Positions 45,887-54,033 of a stretch of 64,000 nt of DNA are shown here, one piece after another. A model generated the notes under the pieces. It was not told where the DNA came from, made no database searches, and saw only the letters and a list, made by a program, of their open reading frames with translations. The position numbers were made by a program, and so were the translations under genes. How positions within the stretch are numbered: the first letter of the stretch is position 1; each line of letters starts with the position of its first letter. Source of the stretch: Pseudomonas benzenivorans (lineage in GTDB: Bacteria > Pseudomonadota > Gammaproteobacteria > Pseudomonadales > Pseudomonadaceae); assembly GCF_024397895.1 (NCBI RefSeq), contig NZ_CP073346.1, positions 3,596,001 through 3,660,000 on the forward strand, given 5' to 3'.

Positions 45887-45905
45887 AATGCGAAAGATTT
45901 GCATT
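45887..45905 (-). promoter_or_regulatory. Fur box upstream of icmP
   Basis: Minus strand AATGCAAATCTTTCGCATT: 15 of 19 to AATGAGAATCATTCTCATT, and itself near-palindromic (AATGC...GCATT). 63 bases before the icmP start. Confidence 0.65.
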
Positions 45906-45980
45906 AAGAGCAAAGGGATATTGCCCCGCACTGGCAAAAAACCCGTGCGCCGGGTCTCCGCGTTTCGCGACCGATGCCGT

Positions 45981-45986
45981 TAGAAT
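45981..45986 (+). promoter_or_regulatory. Possible -10 box upstream of lemA
   Basis: GTTAGAATGCC supplies TAGAAT 43 bases before the lemA ATG; no clear -35. Confidence 0.3.
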
Positions 45987-46028
45987 GCCGCCACGAACCC
46001 CATCTGCAGTCGTTATGGAGAACACCGC

Positions 46029-46601
46029 ATGAGCCTCAGCAGCGTCGCCTTTTTCGTCATCCTGGCCCTGGTCGCCGCCTATGGGGTGATCCTCTACAAC
46101 GGCCTGGTGCGCCTCAAGCACGGCGTCGGCAAGGCCTGGGCCAATATCGATGTGCTGCTCAAGCAGCGTCATGAAGAACTGCCCAAGCTGGTGGAGACCT
46201 GCAAGCAGTACATGCAGCACGAGCGCACCACCCTGGAACGGGTGATCGCCGCCCGCAGCGCCGTGGCCAGCGCCCGCGAGCAGCACGATGTGAGCGCCCT
46301 GGGCAGGGCCGAGAGCGGTCTGCGCGCCGGACTGGGACAGCTGTTCGCCCTGGCCGAGAACTACCCGGAGCTCAAGGCCAACGACAGCTTCCAGCACCTG
46401 CAGCAACGCATCAGCGGCCTGGAGAACGGCATCGCCGATCGCCGCGAGCTGTACAACGAGGCGGTCAACCTGAACAACGTGCGCATCGAGCAGTTCCCCG
46501 ACGTGCTGATCGCGCGCTTCTTCGCCTTCAGGAGTGCCGAACTGCTGCAGTTCAGCGACGCGGAGAAGGCCGACGTCGACCTCAAGACCCTGTTCGGCTG
46601 A
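46029..46601 (+). CDS. lemA: LemA-family membrane protein
   Basis: 190 residues. One N-terminal membrane helix (FFVILALVAAYGVILYN, ~8-24), then a cytoplasmic or periplasmic helical bundle. Family motifs: YNGLVRLKHGVGKAWANIDVLLKQRHEELPKLVE, and later ELYNEAVNLNNVRIEQFPDVLIARFF. LemA proteins are widespread; their molecular function is not known (not the LemA/GacS kinase). Three bases after its stop comes the GTG of the GIDE-domain gene, so the pair is coupled. Confidence 0.92.
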   Translation: MSLSSVAFFVILALVAAYGVILYNGLVRLKHGVGKAWANIDVLLKQRHEELPKLVETCKQYMQHERTTLERVIAARSAVASAREQHDVSALGRAESGLRAGLGQLFALAENYPELKANDSFQHLQQRISGLENGIADRRELYNEAVNLNNVRIEQFPDVLIARFFAFRSAELLQFSDAEKADVDLKTLFG

Positions 46602-46604
46602 GCC

Positions 46605-47501
46605 GTGTCGTTCGAAGAATCGCTGATCGGCCTGGCGTTCAGCCTCGCCGCGACGGTCGGTGGCGGCTGGTGGAGCCTGCGCCGGCTGAGTCAGGCCCGC
46701 CACCTGCTGGATACCCCGACCTCGAAGATCCGCTCGGCCGCCCAGGGTTATGTCGAGTTCTATGGCGTGCTGCGCGAGCAGGCGGACACCGCGATAGTCG
46801 CGCCGCTGACCGGCAAACCGTGCCTATGGTGGCGCTTCAAGATCGAGGAGTATTGCGGCGACGACGACAAGCGCACCTGGCGGGTGGTCGAGCGCGGCTG
46901 CAGCGAGGGCTGGCTGTTGCTCGATGACGGCACCGGCCAATGCCTGATCGATCCGCGCGGCGCGGAAGTCCGGCCCTCGTCCCGCGAGGTCTGGCGAGGC
47001 AACCTGCGTCACCCGCGAGGCCCGGCCCAAACGGGCTGGAAGGGCTGGCTGGACAGTGGCAAGCGCTATCGCTACAGCGAGGAACGATTGCACGGCGGCC
47101 AGCCGCTCTATGCCATCGGCGAATTTCGCAGCAGTGGCGGCGGCCGCCAGGGCCTGGACCTGGGCGCGGCTCAGGGCGCGGTGATTCGCGAATGGAAGGG
47201 CGATTTCGCCGGTCTTCTGCAGCGCTTTGACGGCGATCGTAACGGCCAGCTGGACGAGCGGGAGTGGAATCGCGTGCGCCTGGCCGCGCAGCTCGAGGCG
47301 GAGGAGCGCCATCGCCAGCACAGTCAGCGGCCGGCCCAGCACCAAATGGGCAAGCCGCGCGAGGCGCAGCCGTTCATTCTCGCCTGCGCCGGGGAGGACG
47401 AGCTGGCCCGGCAGTTCTACTGGCAGGCCGCCGGCGGCGCGCTGCTCTGTGTGGCGGGAGCGCTGGCGACGACCTGGCTGCTGAACGCCTTGCTGGCCTA
47501 G
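46605..47501 (+). CDS. GIDE-domain membrane protein with an EF-hand loop
   Basis: 298 residues from GTG 46605. Membrane helices near 7-22 and at the C-terminus (~272-295). Between them a GIDE-type domain (RSAAQGYVEFYGVL, IVAPLTGKPCLWWRFKIEEY, GWLLLDDGTGQCLIDPRGAEV), a fold shared with eukaryotic MULAN/MUL1 and many bacterial proteins. Residues 209-220 (DGDRNGQLDERE) fit a canonical EF-hand calcium loop: D, D, N, G, D and the position-12 E. No RING finger is present. Translationally coupled to lemA; function unknown, perhaps a calcium-sensitive membrane partner of LemA. Confidence 0.8.
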   Translation: MSFEESLIGLAFSLAATVGGGWWSLRRLSQARHLLDTPTSKIRSAAQGYVEFYGVLREQADTAIVAPLTGKPCLWWRFKIEEYCGDDDKRTWRVVERGCSEGWLLLDDGTGQCLIDPRGAEVRPSSREVWRGNLRHPRGPAQTGWKGWLDSGKRYRYSEERLHGGQPLYAIGEFRSSGGGRQGLDLGAAQGAVIREWKGDFAGLLQRFDGDRNGQLDEREWNRVRLAAQLEAEERHRQHSQRPAQHQMGKPREAQPFILACAGEDELARQFYWQAAGGALLCVAGALATTWLLNALLA

Positions 47502-47514
47502 TGAGCGCTGGGTT

Positions 47515-47538
47515 CGGACGCCATTCACCGGGCGTCCG
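47515..47538. repeat. Inverted repeat between GIDE and bifA genes
   Basis: CGGACGCC / GGCGTCCG with an 8-base loop, between two convergent genes. No T run; may be a weak terminator. Confidence 0.45.
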
Positions 47539-47585
47539 CCAGGGCGCTCGGTGCGCCCAGGAATAGGCAGGGCGCCCGCTGGCGC

Positions 47586-49649
47586 TCAGAGCGTGGCCGG
47601 GTTCGCCGGGCTGGCGACGCGGCGGGACTGCTTGAGGTACTGGGTCAGTTCGCGCGGCGGCAGGGGCTTGCTGTAGAGGTAGCCCTGACCTTCGTGGCAG
47701 CCCTGGGCGATGATGTAGTTCTCCTGTTCGATGGTCTCCACCCCTTCGGCGATCACCTGCATGCCCAGGCTGGCGCCGAGCTGGATGATGGCGCGCACGA
47801 TGGTGGCGTCGTCTTCGTCGTCCATCAGGTCCTGGACGAAGCTCTTGTCGATCTTCATCTTGTCCAGCGGCAGGCTCTTGAGGTAGCTCAGCGAGGAGTA
47901 GCCGGTACCGAAGTCGTCGATGGCGATCAGCGCGCCGGAGCGGCGCAGGCTGAGCAGGTGCTGGGCGGCGGTGTGGATGTCCTCCATCAGGCCGGTCTCG
48001 GTAACCTCCAGCTCCAGGCTGCGCGACGGCAGGCGATAGACCTGCATCAGGTTGTTGACCACCCGCGGCAGCTCGGCGTGGTGCAGCTGCACGGTGGACA
48101 GGTTGACCGCCATGCGCAGCTCGTCGAAGCCCTGGTCATGCCACTCGCGCAGCTGCCGGCAGGCCTGATCGAGCACCCATTCGCCGATCGAGATGATGGT
48201 GCCATTCTGTTCCGCCAGGGGGATGAACAGGTCCGGCGGTATCGGGCCGTGCTGCGGATGGTGCCAGCGCAACAGGGCCTCGACGCCGACCACCCGGTGG
48301 TCGCGGTAGTCCACCTGGGGCTGATAGACCAGCTCGAACTGCTTCAGCGGCAGGGCCTCGCGCAGGTCCTTTTCCAGCTCGCGGCGCCGGCGCATCTCGC
48401 TGTCGACGCTGGCGATATAGAACTGGTAGCGGTTGCGCGAGCGGCTCTTGGCCAGGGTCATGGTTTGCTCGGCCTTCTGCAGCAGCTTCTCGGTGCTGTC
48501 GCCGTCCTCCGGGAACAGGGTGATGCCGATGGTCGCGCGCAGACGGACTTCCTGCTCGTCGAAGGTGAAGGGCGCCTCCAGGTTGTCCAGTACGCTCTGT
48601 GCCAGCTCGGCCGCTTCGTAGGGCTGCTCGATGTCGGCCTGGACCAGGGCGAACTGGTCGCCGCCCAGGCGCGCCAGGGCGCCGAGGCGACCGCTGTGGC
48701 TGCGCAGGCGATCGGACAGGGCGAGCAGCAGCTGGTCGCCGGTCTGGTAGCTGAACTGTTCGTTGATCCCCTTGAAATCGTCCAGGCCGACGCACAGCAC
48801 GGCCACCCGGCGCTGGCGGCGGCCGGCGTCCTCGAGAATCTGATCGAGCTGCTGCTGCAGTTGCTGGCGGTTGGGCAGTCCGGTGAGGAAGTCGTGCTGG
48901 GACATGCGCTGCAGGCTGCTTTCCGCTTCGCGGCGCAGGTGGGTGTTGCGCTCGATGGATTCCAGCAGCTGGTTGGCGGTCCTGATCCACAGCCCCAGCT
49001 CGTTCTTCTCGTTGCCCTTGAGCATGGGCAGCTTGTGCTCGCTCGGTCGGTCCGGATTGATGCGGCTCAGGTGATCGATGATCTTCGACAGCGGCTTGGT
49101 CAGCAGCAGGTGATAGACCAGGTACAGCACCAGGCCCATGGCCAGCGCGCGCAGCACGCCGGAGATGAAGATCACCACCGAGCTGGTGACGAAGTTCTGG
49201 CCGTACAGGGCGGTGTCGAGGGTGATATTGAGGTCGCCGTAATATTCGCTGTAGGGGCCGCGGCCGACCAGGCGGATGGAGTAGCTCTGTTCCCGGTCGA
49301 GAATCGGGTCGGTCAGCCAGCGGGTCGGCAGCTGCAACGCTTCGCGGGCTTTCTCCGCGAGCATGGGTTCGTCGGAGTGGCCGATGGCGGCCATGCGCAC
49401 CGATTCGTGCTGGAACAGGCCTTCGATGACCTGCATGCCCATCTCGCGATCCAGGCTGTAGACCGCCTGGGTGGAAGGGTCGCGGAACATGCCAAGGATG
49501 CGTTGGGCATCGCTGGCCACGGCCTGTCGGGTCTTGTAGGCGTCGAAGACGATCTGTGCGCAGCTCAGCACCACACCGACGGCCAGGGCCGAGAGCAGCA
49601 CGACGCGGAGCAGCTTCAATGACAGGCTGTTCTGGAGTTCCAACTTCAA
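47586..49649 (-). CDS. bifA: BifA, cyclic di-GMP phosphodiesterase
   Basis: 687 residues, the length of P. aeruginosa BifA. Membrane helices at ~14-33 and ~156-180 flank a periplasmic domain. The GGDEF domain (~245-405) has GGDQF at 329-333, not a catalytic motif. The EAL domain (~425-675) is intact: EALLRW 457-462, later LYSTVQL-like NLSTVQLHH and DDFGTGYSSLSYLKSLP. BifA breaks down c-di-GMP and shifts cells from biofilm to swarming. Next to sodB, as in P. aeruginosa. Confidence 0.93.
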   Translation of the reverse strand: MKLELQNSLSLKLLRVVLLSALAVGVVLSCAQIVFDAYKTRQAVASDAQRILGMFRDPSTQAVYSLDREMGMQVIEGLFQHESVRMAAIGHSDEPMLAEKAREALQLPTRWLTDPILDREQSYSIRLVGRGPYSEYYGDLNITLDTALYGQNFVTSSVVIFISGVLRALAMGLVLYLVYHLLLTKPLSKIIDHLSRINPDRPSEHKLPMLKGNEKNELGLWIRTANQLLESIERNTHLRREAESSLQRMSQHDFLTGLPNRQQLQQQLDQILEDAGRRQRRVAVLCVGLDDFKGINEQFSYQTGDQLLLALSDRLRSHSGRLGALARLGGDQFALVQADIEQPYEAAELAQSVLDNLEAPFTFDEQEVRLRATIGITLFPEDGDSTEKLLQKAEQTMTLAKSRSRNRYQFYIASVDSEMRRRRELEKDLREALPLKQFELVYQPQVDYRDHRVVGVEALLRWHHPQHGPIPPDLFIPLAEQNGTIISIGEWVLDQACRQLREWHDQGFDELRMAVNLSTVQLHHAELPRVVNNLMQVYRLPSRSLELEVTETGLMEDIHTAAQHLLSLRRSGALIAIDDFGTGYSSLSYLKSLPLDKMKIDKSFVQDLMDDEDDATIVRAIIQLGASLGMQVIAEGVETIEQENYIIAQGCHEGQGYLYSKPLPPRELTQYLKQSRRVASPANPATL

Positions 49650-49944
49650 ATGGCGATTCCTTGTGCGATGCCAGAGGCGTCAGGCCGTGGGTGAGTATTG
49701 GCAATCTCGCGGTGGCCGTCAAAGGGCCGTGATGTCGAATCGCCTATAGCCGGGGCGAGGAATGATCGCCAGGCCAACTGCCTACCCACGTGAGCTGTGT
49801 CGGCGCGCAGGGGTGAGAGCTTGAATGGCAACGGTGCCATATCCGCACGCAGGCGTCATCACGATTGCGCCACATTGTCGGCATTGGAGCGCCTGGTCGC
49901 AGCGAGTGGCGCCGGCGCCTGCCTGTTTTGCTCCCCTGTAAACG
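49650..49944. other. Gap upstream of bifA, no gene seen
   Basis: 295 bases to the sodB terminator. Must hold the bifA promoter and leader. Open frames here are short or antisense and unconvincing. No strong repeat besides the terminator at its right end. Confidence 0.5.
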
Positions 49945-49974
49945 CAAGAAACCCGGCATCAGCCGGGTTTCTTG
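49945..49974 (-). terminator. Terminator after sodB
   Basis: 13-bp perfect stem CAAGAAACCCGGC / GCCGGGTTTCTTG with a 4-base loop. Lies 17 bases after the sodB stop on the minus strand. Confidence 0.82.
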
Positions 49975-49991
49975 TGCGCGGACGCGAGGTC

Positions 49992-50573
49992 TTAGGCAGC
50001 GTAGTTCTTGGCTACGAAGTCCCAGTTGACCAGGTTCCAGAACGCCTCGACGTACTTCGGACGCAGGTTGCGGTAGTCGATGTAGTAGGCGTGTTCCCAG
50101 ACGTCGCAGGTCAGCAGCGGGGTGTCGCCGCTGGTCAGCGGGCAGCCTGCACCGATGGTGCTGGCCAGCGCCAGGGAGCCGTCGGCCTTCTTCACCAGCC
50201 AGCCCCAGCCGGAGCCGAAGGTGCCGATGGAAACCTTGCTGAACTCTTCCTTGAACTTGTCGAAGGAACCGAAAGCCGCGTTGATCGCGTCGGCCAGGGC
50301 ACCGGTCGGCTGACCGCCGCCGTTCGGGCTCATGCAGTTCCAGTAGAAGGTGTGGTTCCAGACCTGTGCGGCGTTGTTGAAGATGCCGCCCGAGGAGGTC
50401 TTGACGATCTCTTCCAGGGTCTTGCCTTCGAACTCGGTGCCCGGCACCAGGTTGTTCAGGTTCACCACGTAGGTGTTGTGGTGCTTGTCGTGGTGGAACT
50501 CCAGGGTCTCGGCGGAAATGTGCGGCTCGAGGGCGTTCTTCTCGTACGGCAGCGGCGGCAATTCGAAAGCCAT
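49992..50573 (-). CDS. sodB: Fe superoxide dismutase
   Basis: 193 residues with AAGGAG before [39 protein letters not shown] holds the first metal His; [17 protein letters not shown] holds the second; [14 protein letters not shown] carries the metal Asp and His. The size and the AFELPPLPY start are typical of the iron form in pseudomonads. It converts superoxide to H2O2 in the cytoplasm. Upstream 207 bases contain a possible promoter (TATGAT on the minus strand at 50675-50680). Confidence 0.97.
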   Translation of the reverse strand: MAFELPPLPYEKNALEPHISAETLEFHHDKHHNTYVVNLNNLVPGTEFEGKTLEEIVKTSSGGIFNNAAQVWNHTFYWNCMSPNGGGQPTGALADAINAAFGSFDKFKEEFSKVSIGTFGSGWGWLVKKADGSLALASTIGAGCPLTSGDTPLLTCDVWEHAYYIDYRNLRPKYVEAFWNLVNWDFVAKNYAA

Positions 50574-50674
50574 GGTTTATCTCCTTTCTCAGGTCAGGTG
50601 CGGTGTGCGCGAGGCCGATCACGGGCGGCCAGACAAGCGGCGGGAGTTTCGACTCCTTGTGCCGCAGACCGGGG

Positions 50675-50680
50675 ATCATA
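50675..50680 (-). promoter_or_regulatory. Possible -10 box of sodB
   Basis: Minus-strand TATGAT, about 102 bases before the sodB start; -35 weak. Low support. Confidence 0.3.
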
Positions 50681-50780
50681 GCACCGGCCCCCTGGCATAA
50701 CCACGCAGCAACTGTGTGGGAAAGCCGATGCCAGGGCCTCGACTCGGCACGGCCCGGGTGTCCTGGGGGCTTAGGATGAC

Positions 50781-51383
50781 TCAGCGGTCAATGATGAGTT
50801 GCAGGGCGATGGCGAACATCATCGCCGCCACGCCCAGGTCGATCAGCCGCCAGGTCGTCGGGCGCGCGAGCCAGGGGGCCAGCCAGGCCGCGCCAAGGGC
50901 CAGGGCGAAGAACCAGATCATCGACGCGCTGGCCGCCCCCAGGGCATAGGCGCCGGGCAGCGGCTGCTGGGCGCCGAGCGAGCCGATCAGCAGCACGGTG
51001 TCCAGGTAGACGTGGGGGTTGAGCAGGGTCACCGCCAGGGTCGCCAGCAATACCCGGCGCAGCGACCGCGGTGCCTGTTGGCCGCCGGCGTCCAGCGCCT
51101 GCGGGCGCCAGGCGCGCAGCAGCGCCTGGGCACCGTACCAGAGCAGGAAGGCGGCGCCGCCCCAGCGGGCGATGCCCAGCAGCAGCGGGCTCTGGCTCAG
51201 CGCCGCGGCCAGGCCGAAGACTCCGGCGCTGACCAGCAGTGCGTCGCAGAACATGCACAGCAGGGCCACCGGCAGGTGATGTTCGCGGCGCAGGCTCTGG
51301 GCCAGGACGAAGGCGTTCTGCGAGCCGATCGCCATGATCAGGCCGATCGCGACCAGCATGCCGTTGCTATAGCTTTGCCACAT
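50781..51383 (-). CDS. LysE/ArgO-family amino-acid exporter
   Basis: 200 residues from ATG 51383. Six membrane segments in the LysE pattern: GMLVAIGLIMAIGSQNAFVLAQSLRREH, ALLVSAGVFGLAAAL, TLLNPHVYLDTVLLIGSLG (the conserved NPxxxxD of LysE), then three more. LysE/ArgO members export lysine, arginine or their toxic analogues, and E. coli ArgO is controlled by ArgP. Here an ArgP-like gene is divergent just beyond the ACT-domain gene, which supports ArgO-like function. Starts 6 bases after the ACT gene's stop. Confidence 0.88.
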   Translation of the reverse strand: MWQSYSNGMLVAIGLIMAIGSQNAFVLAQSLRREHHLPVALLCMFCDALLVSAGVFGLAAALSQSPLLLGIARWGGAAFLLWYGAQALLRAWRPQALDAGGQQAPRSLRRVLLATLAVTLLNPHVYLDTVLLIGSLGAQQPLPGAYALGAASASMIWFFALALGAAWLAPWLARPTTWRLIDLGVAAMMFAIALQLIIDR

Positions 51384-51388
51384 GTCAG

Positions 51389-51790
51389 TCACTCCGCCTG
51401 CTGCGCCAGTTGCCGCAGGGCCGCCATGGCGCGCTGGGCATCCGCCTGGGCGACGAACAGGTGGTCGTGGTAGTAGCCGGCGACCACATTGCAGCTGATG
51501 TTCTGCTCGGCCAGGGCGGCAGACACCGCCGCGGTAAGGCCGACTGCGGCGAGCGACGAGTGCACCTCGAGGGTGATCCAGGCGGCGCGGTAGTCGTAGC
51601 TCAGGCCAGCCTGATCGGCCTGCTGGCGCGGCAGGATCAGGCTCAGGCCCTCGCGTTCGCGAAAGCTGCCGAGCGGTTGCAGCTCGGCCAGCAAGTGGGC
51701 GTCGCGCAGGCAGCAGAACACATAGTCGCCGTCGTTGAGCACGGGGCTCATGTGGCGCAGCAGGGTAGGGAGCGAGGTTTCGCCGGCCAT
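51389..51790 (-). CDS. ACT-domain protein beside argP/argO
   Basis: 133 residues from ATG 51790 with GAGGAA upstream. Two ACT-like halves: MAGETSLPTLLRHMSPVLNDGDYVFCC and AWITLEVHSSLAAVGLTAAVSAAL. ACT domains bind amino acids. The gene lies between argP (divergent) and the LysE exporter (6 bases downstream), so it may sense the exported amino acid or modulate the exporter. A longer upstream frame from 51877 crosses into the argP leader and is unlikely. Confidence 0.8.
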   Translation of the reverse strand: MAGETSLPTLLRHMSPVLNDGDYVFCCLRDAHLLAELQPLGSFREREGLSLILPRQQADQAGLSYDYRAAWITLEVHSSLAAVGLTAAVSAALAEQNISCNVVAGYYHDHLFVAQADAQRAMAALRQLAQQAE

Positions 51791-51890
51791 GTTCTGTTCC
51801 TCGAAAAGTCGGCTGGGGAGGTGGCCAGTCTGCTGCGTCTGGTTGTATAAGAAAAACCAATAATGCTGATTGCTCATTAGGAAAATTGAT

Positions 51891-52787
51891 TTGTTCGACT
51901 ACAAGCTGTTGGCGGCCCTGGCCGCCGTGGTGGAGCAGGCCGGCTTCGAGCGCGCCGCCCAGGTGCTGGGGTTGTCCCAGTCGGCGGTGTCGCAGCGGAT
52001 CAAGCTGCTCGAGGCGCGGGTCGGTCAGCCGGTGCTGGTACGGGCGACGCCGCCGACGCCGACGGAAATCGGCCGGCGTCTGCTCAATCATGTGCAACAG
52101 GTGCGCCTGCTCGAACGCGACCTGCAGGGCCAGGTCCCTGAATTGGACGAGGGGCGGCTGCCGGAACGCCTGCGCATCGCCCTCAATGCCGACAGCCTGG
52201 CCACCTGGTGGGCGGGGGCGGTGAGCGAGTTCTGCGCCGAGCAGCAGGTGCTGCTGGATCTGGTGGTGGAGGATCAGGAGGTGGGCCTTAAGCGCATGCG
52301 CGCCGGCGAGGTGGCCGCGTGCGTCTGCGCCGCCGAGCGTCCGCTGGCCGGCGCCCGTTCGCTGCCGTTGGGGGCCATGCGATACCGGGCCCTGGCCAGC
52401 CCGGGCTTCATCGCCCGGCATTTTCCCGCGGGGGTCGAGGCGCAACAGCTGGCGCGGGTGCCGGCCATCGTCTTCGGCCCGGACGACCTGCTGCAGCACC
52501 GCTACCTGGCGGCGCTTGGCGTCGAGGGGGGCTTCGTCCACCACCTCTGCCCCTCGTCCGAGGGCTTCGTGCGCCTGGCCTGCGCGGGCTTCGGCTGGGG
52601 CCTGGTGCCCGAGTTGCAGGTCGAGCGCGAGCTGGTGAGCGGCGCGCTGGTGGAGGTGCTGCCCGAGCGGCCGCTGGATGTCCCCTTGTACTGGCACCAC
52701 TGGCGCAGCGGTGGCGAGCTGCTGGCGAGCCTCACCCGTCATCTGCAGCGGGCCACGCGGGCGCGTCTGGTTCCGATCGCCGGCTAA
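51891..52787 (+). CDS. argP: ArgP (IciA)-type LysR regulator
   Basis: 298 residues from TTG 51891, giving LFDYKLLAALAAVVEQAGFERAA; AGGA lies 9 bases upstream. The HTH (RAAQVLGLSQSAVSQRIKLLEARVGQPVLVRATPPTPTEIG) is close to E. coli ArgP, and IALNADSLATWWAG, YRALASPGFIARHFPAG and SSEGFVRLACAGFGWGLVPELQVERELVSG match its effector domain. ArgP activates argO in response to arginine and lysine. A TTG at 51870 would extend the product by seven residues and is not favoured. Confidence 0.88.
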   Translation: MFDYKLLAALAAVVEQAGFERAAQVLGLSQSAVSQRIKLLEARVGQPVLVRATPPTPTEIGRRLLNHVQQVRLLERDLQGQVPELDEGRLPERLRIALNADSLATWWAGAVSEFCAEQQVLLDLVVEDQEVGLKRMRAGEVAACVCAAERPLAGARSLPLGAMRYRALASPGFIARHFPAGVEAQQLARVPAIVFGPDDLLQHRYLAALGVEGGFVHHLCPSSEGFVRLACAGFGWGLVPELQVERELVSGALVEVLPERPLDVPLYWHHWRSGGELLASLTRHLQRATRARLVPIAG

Positions 52788-52811
52788 CGGTGCAACAGCG
52801 TCATCGTCCGC

Positions 52812-53870
52812 TCAGGAGACAAGGATTTTTCCCGAGCCGGGCAGCTGCTCCACGCAGCGTGGGCCGAGTAGTTGCGAGGGGGTGAAGTAGCCGCCGGGGC
52901 CGACGTAGTCGAGCAGATGAGCCACTGCCAGGAGCATGCCGTGCACGGTCACCTCGTAGCCGTTGGCGGTCTCCAGGCGAGCGGTCCTGACTGTCCCGTC
53001 GCTGTTGCGCGCTTCGCCCCAGAGCCAGGTGCGGCGCTCGCTGCGGCTGCGCGGGTCGGGGCCCTGCACGCGTTTTTCCACCAGCCCCTTGAGCCAGCCC
53101 TGCAGCGCGCGACGGCTGAGCAACGGGCGTAGCGGGTCGGCCAGGCGCATGCCGACGGCCAGCGCCGCCGGTGCCGGCAGGTACACCTCGATATTGCCGA
53201 TACCCGTGGAGTAGTAGGCGGTCGCCACGTCGCCCCAGGGGATGGTCACCGCCGGCGTGCTGCCGCGGCCGAAATCGATGCGGCGGCGCCGGTGCCCCAG
53301 CGGTACGTCGGTGATCAGGCCGTCGCGCCGCACCTTGCCACCGAGGCCGAGACCTTCCACGGCGGTCTTGGCGGTGCCCGGCGACAGTCCGCTGGCACTG
53401 TCGAAGCCCAGCGCCAGGTGGCTGGCATCGGGCAGCGCCTGATGCAGGCAGGCGGCCAGGCAGTCGCTGGGAATCACGTCGAAGCCGGCCCCGGGGCAGA
53501 TCACCAGGTCCAGCTCGCGGGCCCGCTGGTCGAAGCCGTGGGCCGTTTCGAACACGTCGATTTCGCCGGTGATGTCCAGGTAGTGGGTCTGGCTGGCCAG
53601 GCAGGCCTGGAGCATCGGCAGGCTGGTGGCCGAGAACGGGCCGGCGCAGTGGGCGACCACGGCCACGTCGGCCAGCGCCTCGCGGGCTCGCTCGCCGTGC
53701 TGGAGGTCGAAGATCCGGCAGTCCAGGCCGAGCCGGCTGCCCAGGGCGTGCACCGCCGCCGGGTTGCGGCCGGCCAGTATCGGCGCGAGCCCCTGGCGCT
53801 GCGCTTCGCTGGCCAGCAGCTGGCCGGTGTAGCCATTGGCGCCGTAGATCATCCAGTGTCGCTTGGCCAT
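52812..53870 (-). CDS. Saccharopine dehydrogenase-like oxidoreductase
   Basis: 352 residues. N-terminal Rossmann domain starting WMIYGANGYTGQLLASEAQ, with GRNPAAVHALG, and later HYLDITGEIDVFETAH and CPGAGFDVIPSDCLA. This is the saccharopine-dehydrogenase-like/trans-acting enoyl reductase family, often annotated as a probable integral or enoyl reductase. Substrate not known. Runs convergent with argP and divergent from the 3-beta-HSD-like gene. Confidence 0.8.
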   Translation of the reverse strand: MAKRHWMIYGANGYTGQLLASEAQRQGLAPILAGRNPAAVHALGSRLGLDCRIFDLQHGERAREALADVAVVAHCAGPFSATSLPMLQACLASQTHYLDITGEIDVFETAHGFDQRARELDLVICPGAGFDVIPSDCLAACLHQALPDASHLALGFDSASGLSPGTAKTAVEGLGLGGKVRRDGLITDVPLGHRRRRIDFGRGSTPAVTIPWGDVATAYYSTGIGNIEVYLPAPAALAVGMRLADPLRPLLSRRALQGWLKGLVEKRVQGPDPRSRSERRTWLWGEARNSDGTVRTARLETANGYEVTVHGMLLAVAHLLDYVGPGGYFTPSQLLGPRCVEQLPGSGKILVS

Positions 53871-54033
53871 GCGGGGCTCCTGTCGAGGTGTCTGGCTTAC
53901 AGCCTAGTCGCTCTCGGCGCAGGGGCCGCCGCGCCCGCCAGCACAGGCCGGGCACCGAGTCGCAGTTGGAGCGGGCGGGCCGGGCAGGGCGCTGCTAGAG
54001 TGCGCCACGGGTCGAGAGCGATGGAGCGGGGCG

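Noticed and set aside
45825..46703. icmP frame open upstream of 45824
   Set aside because: The extension crosses the Fur box and the divergent lemA gene, and the lipoprotein signal fixes the start at 45824.
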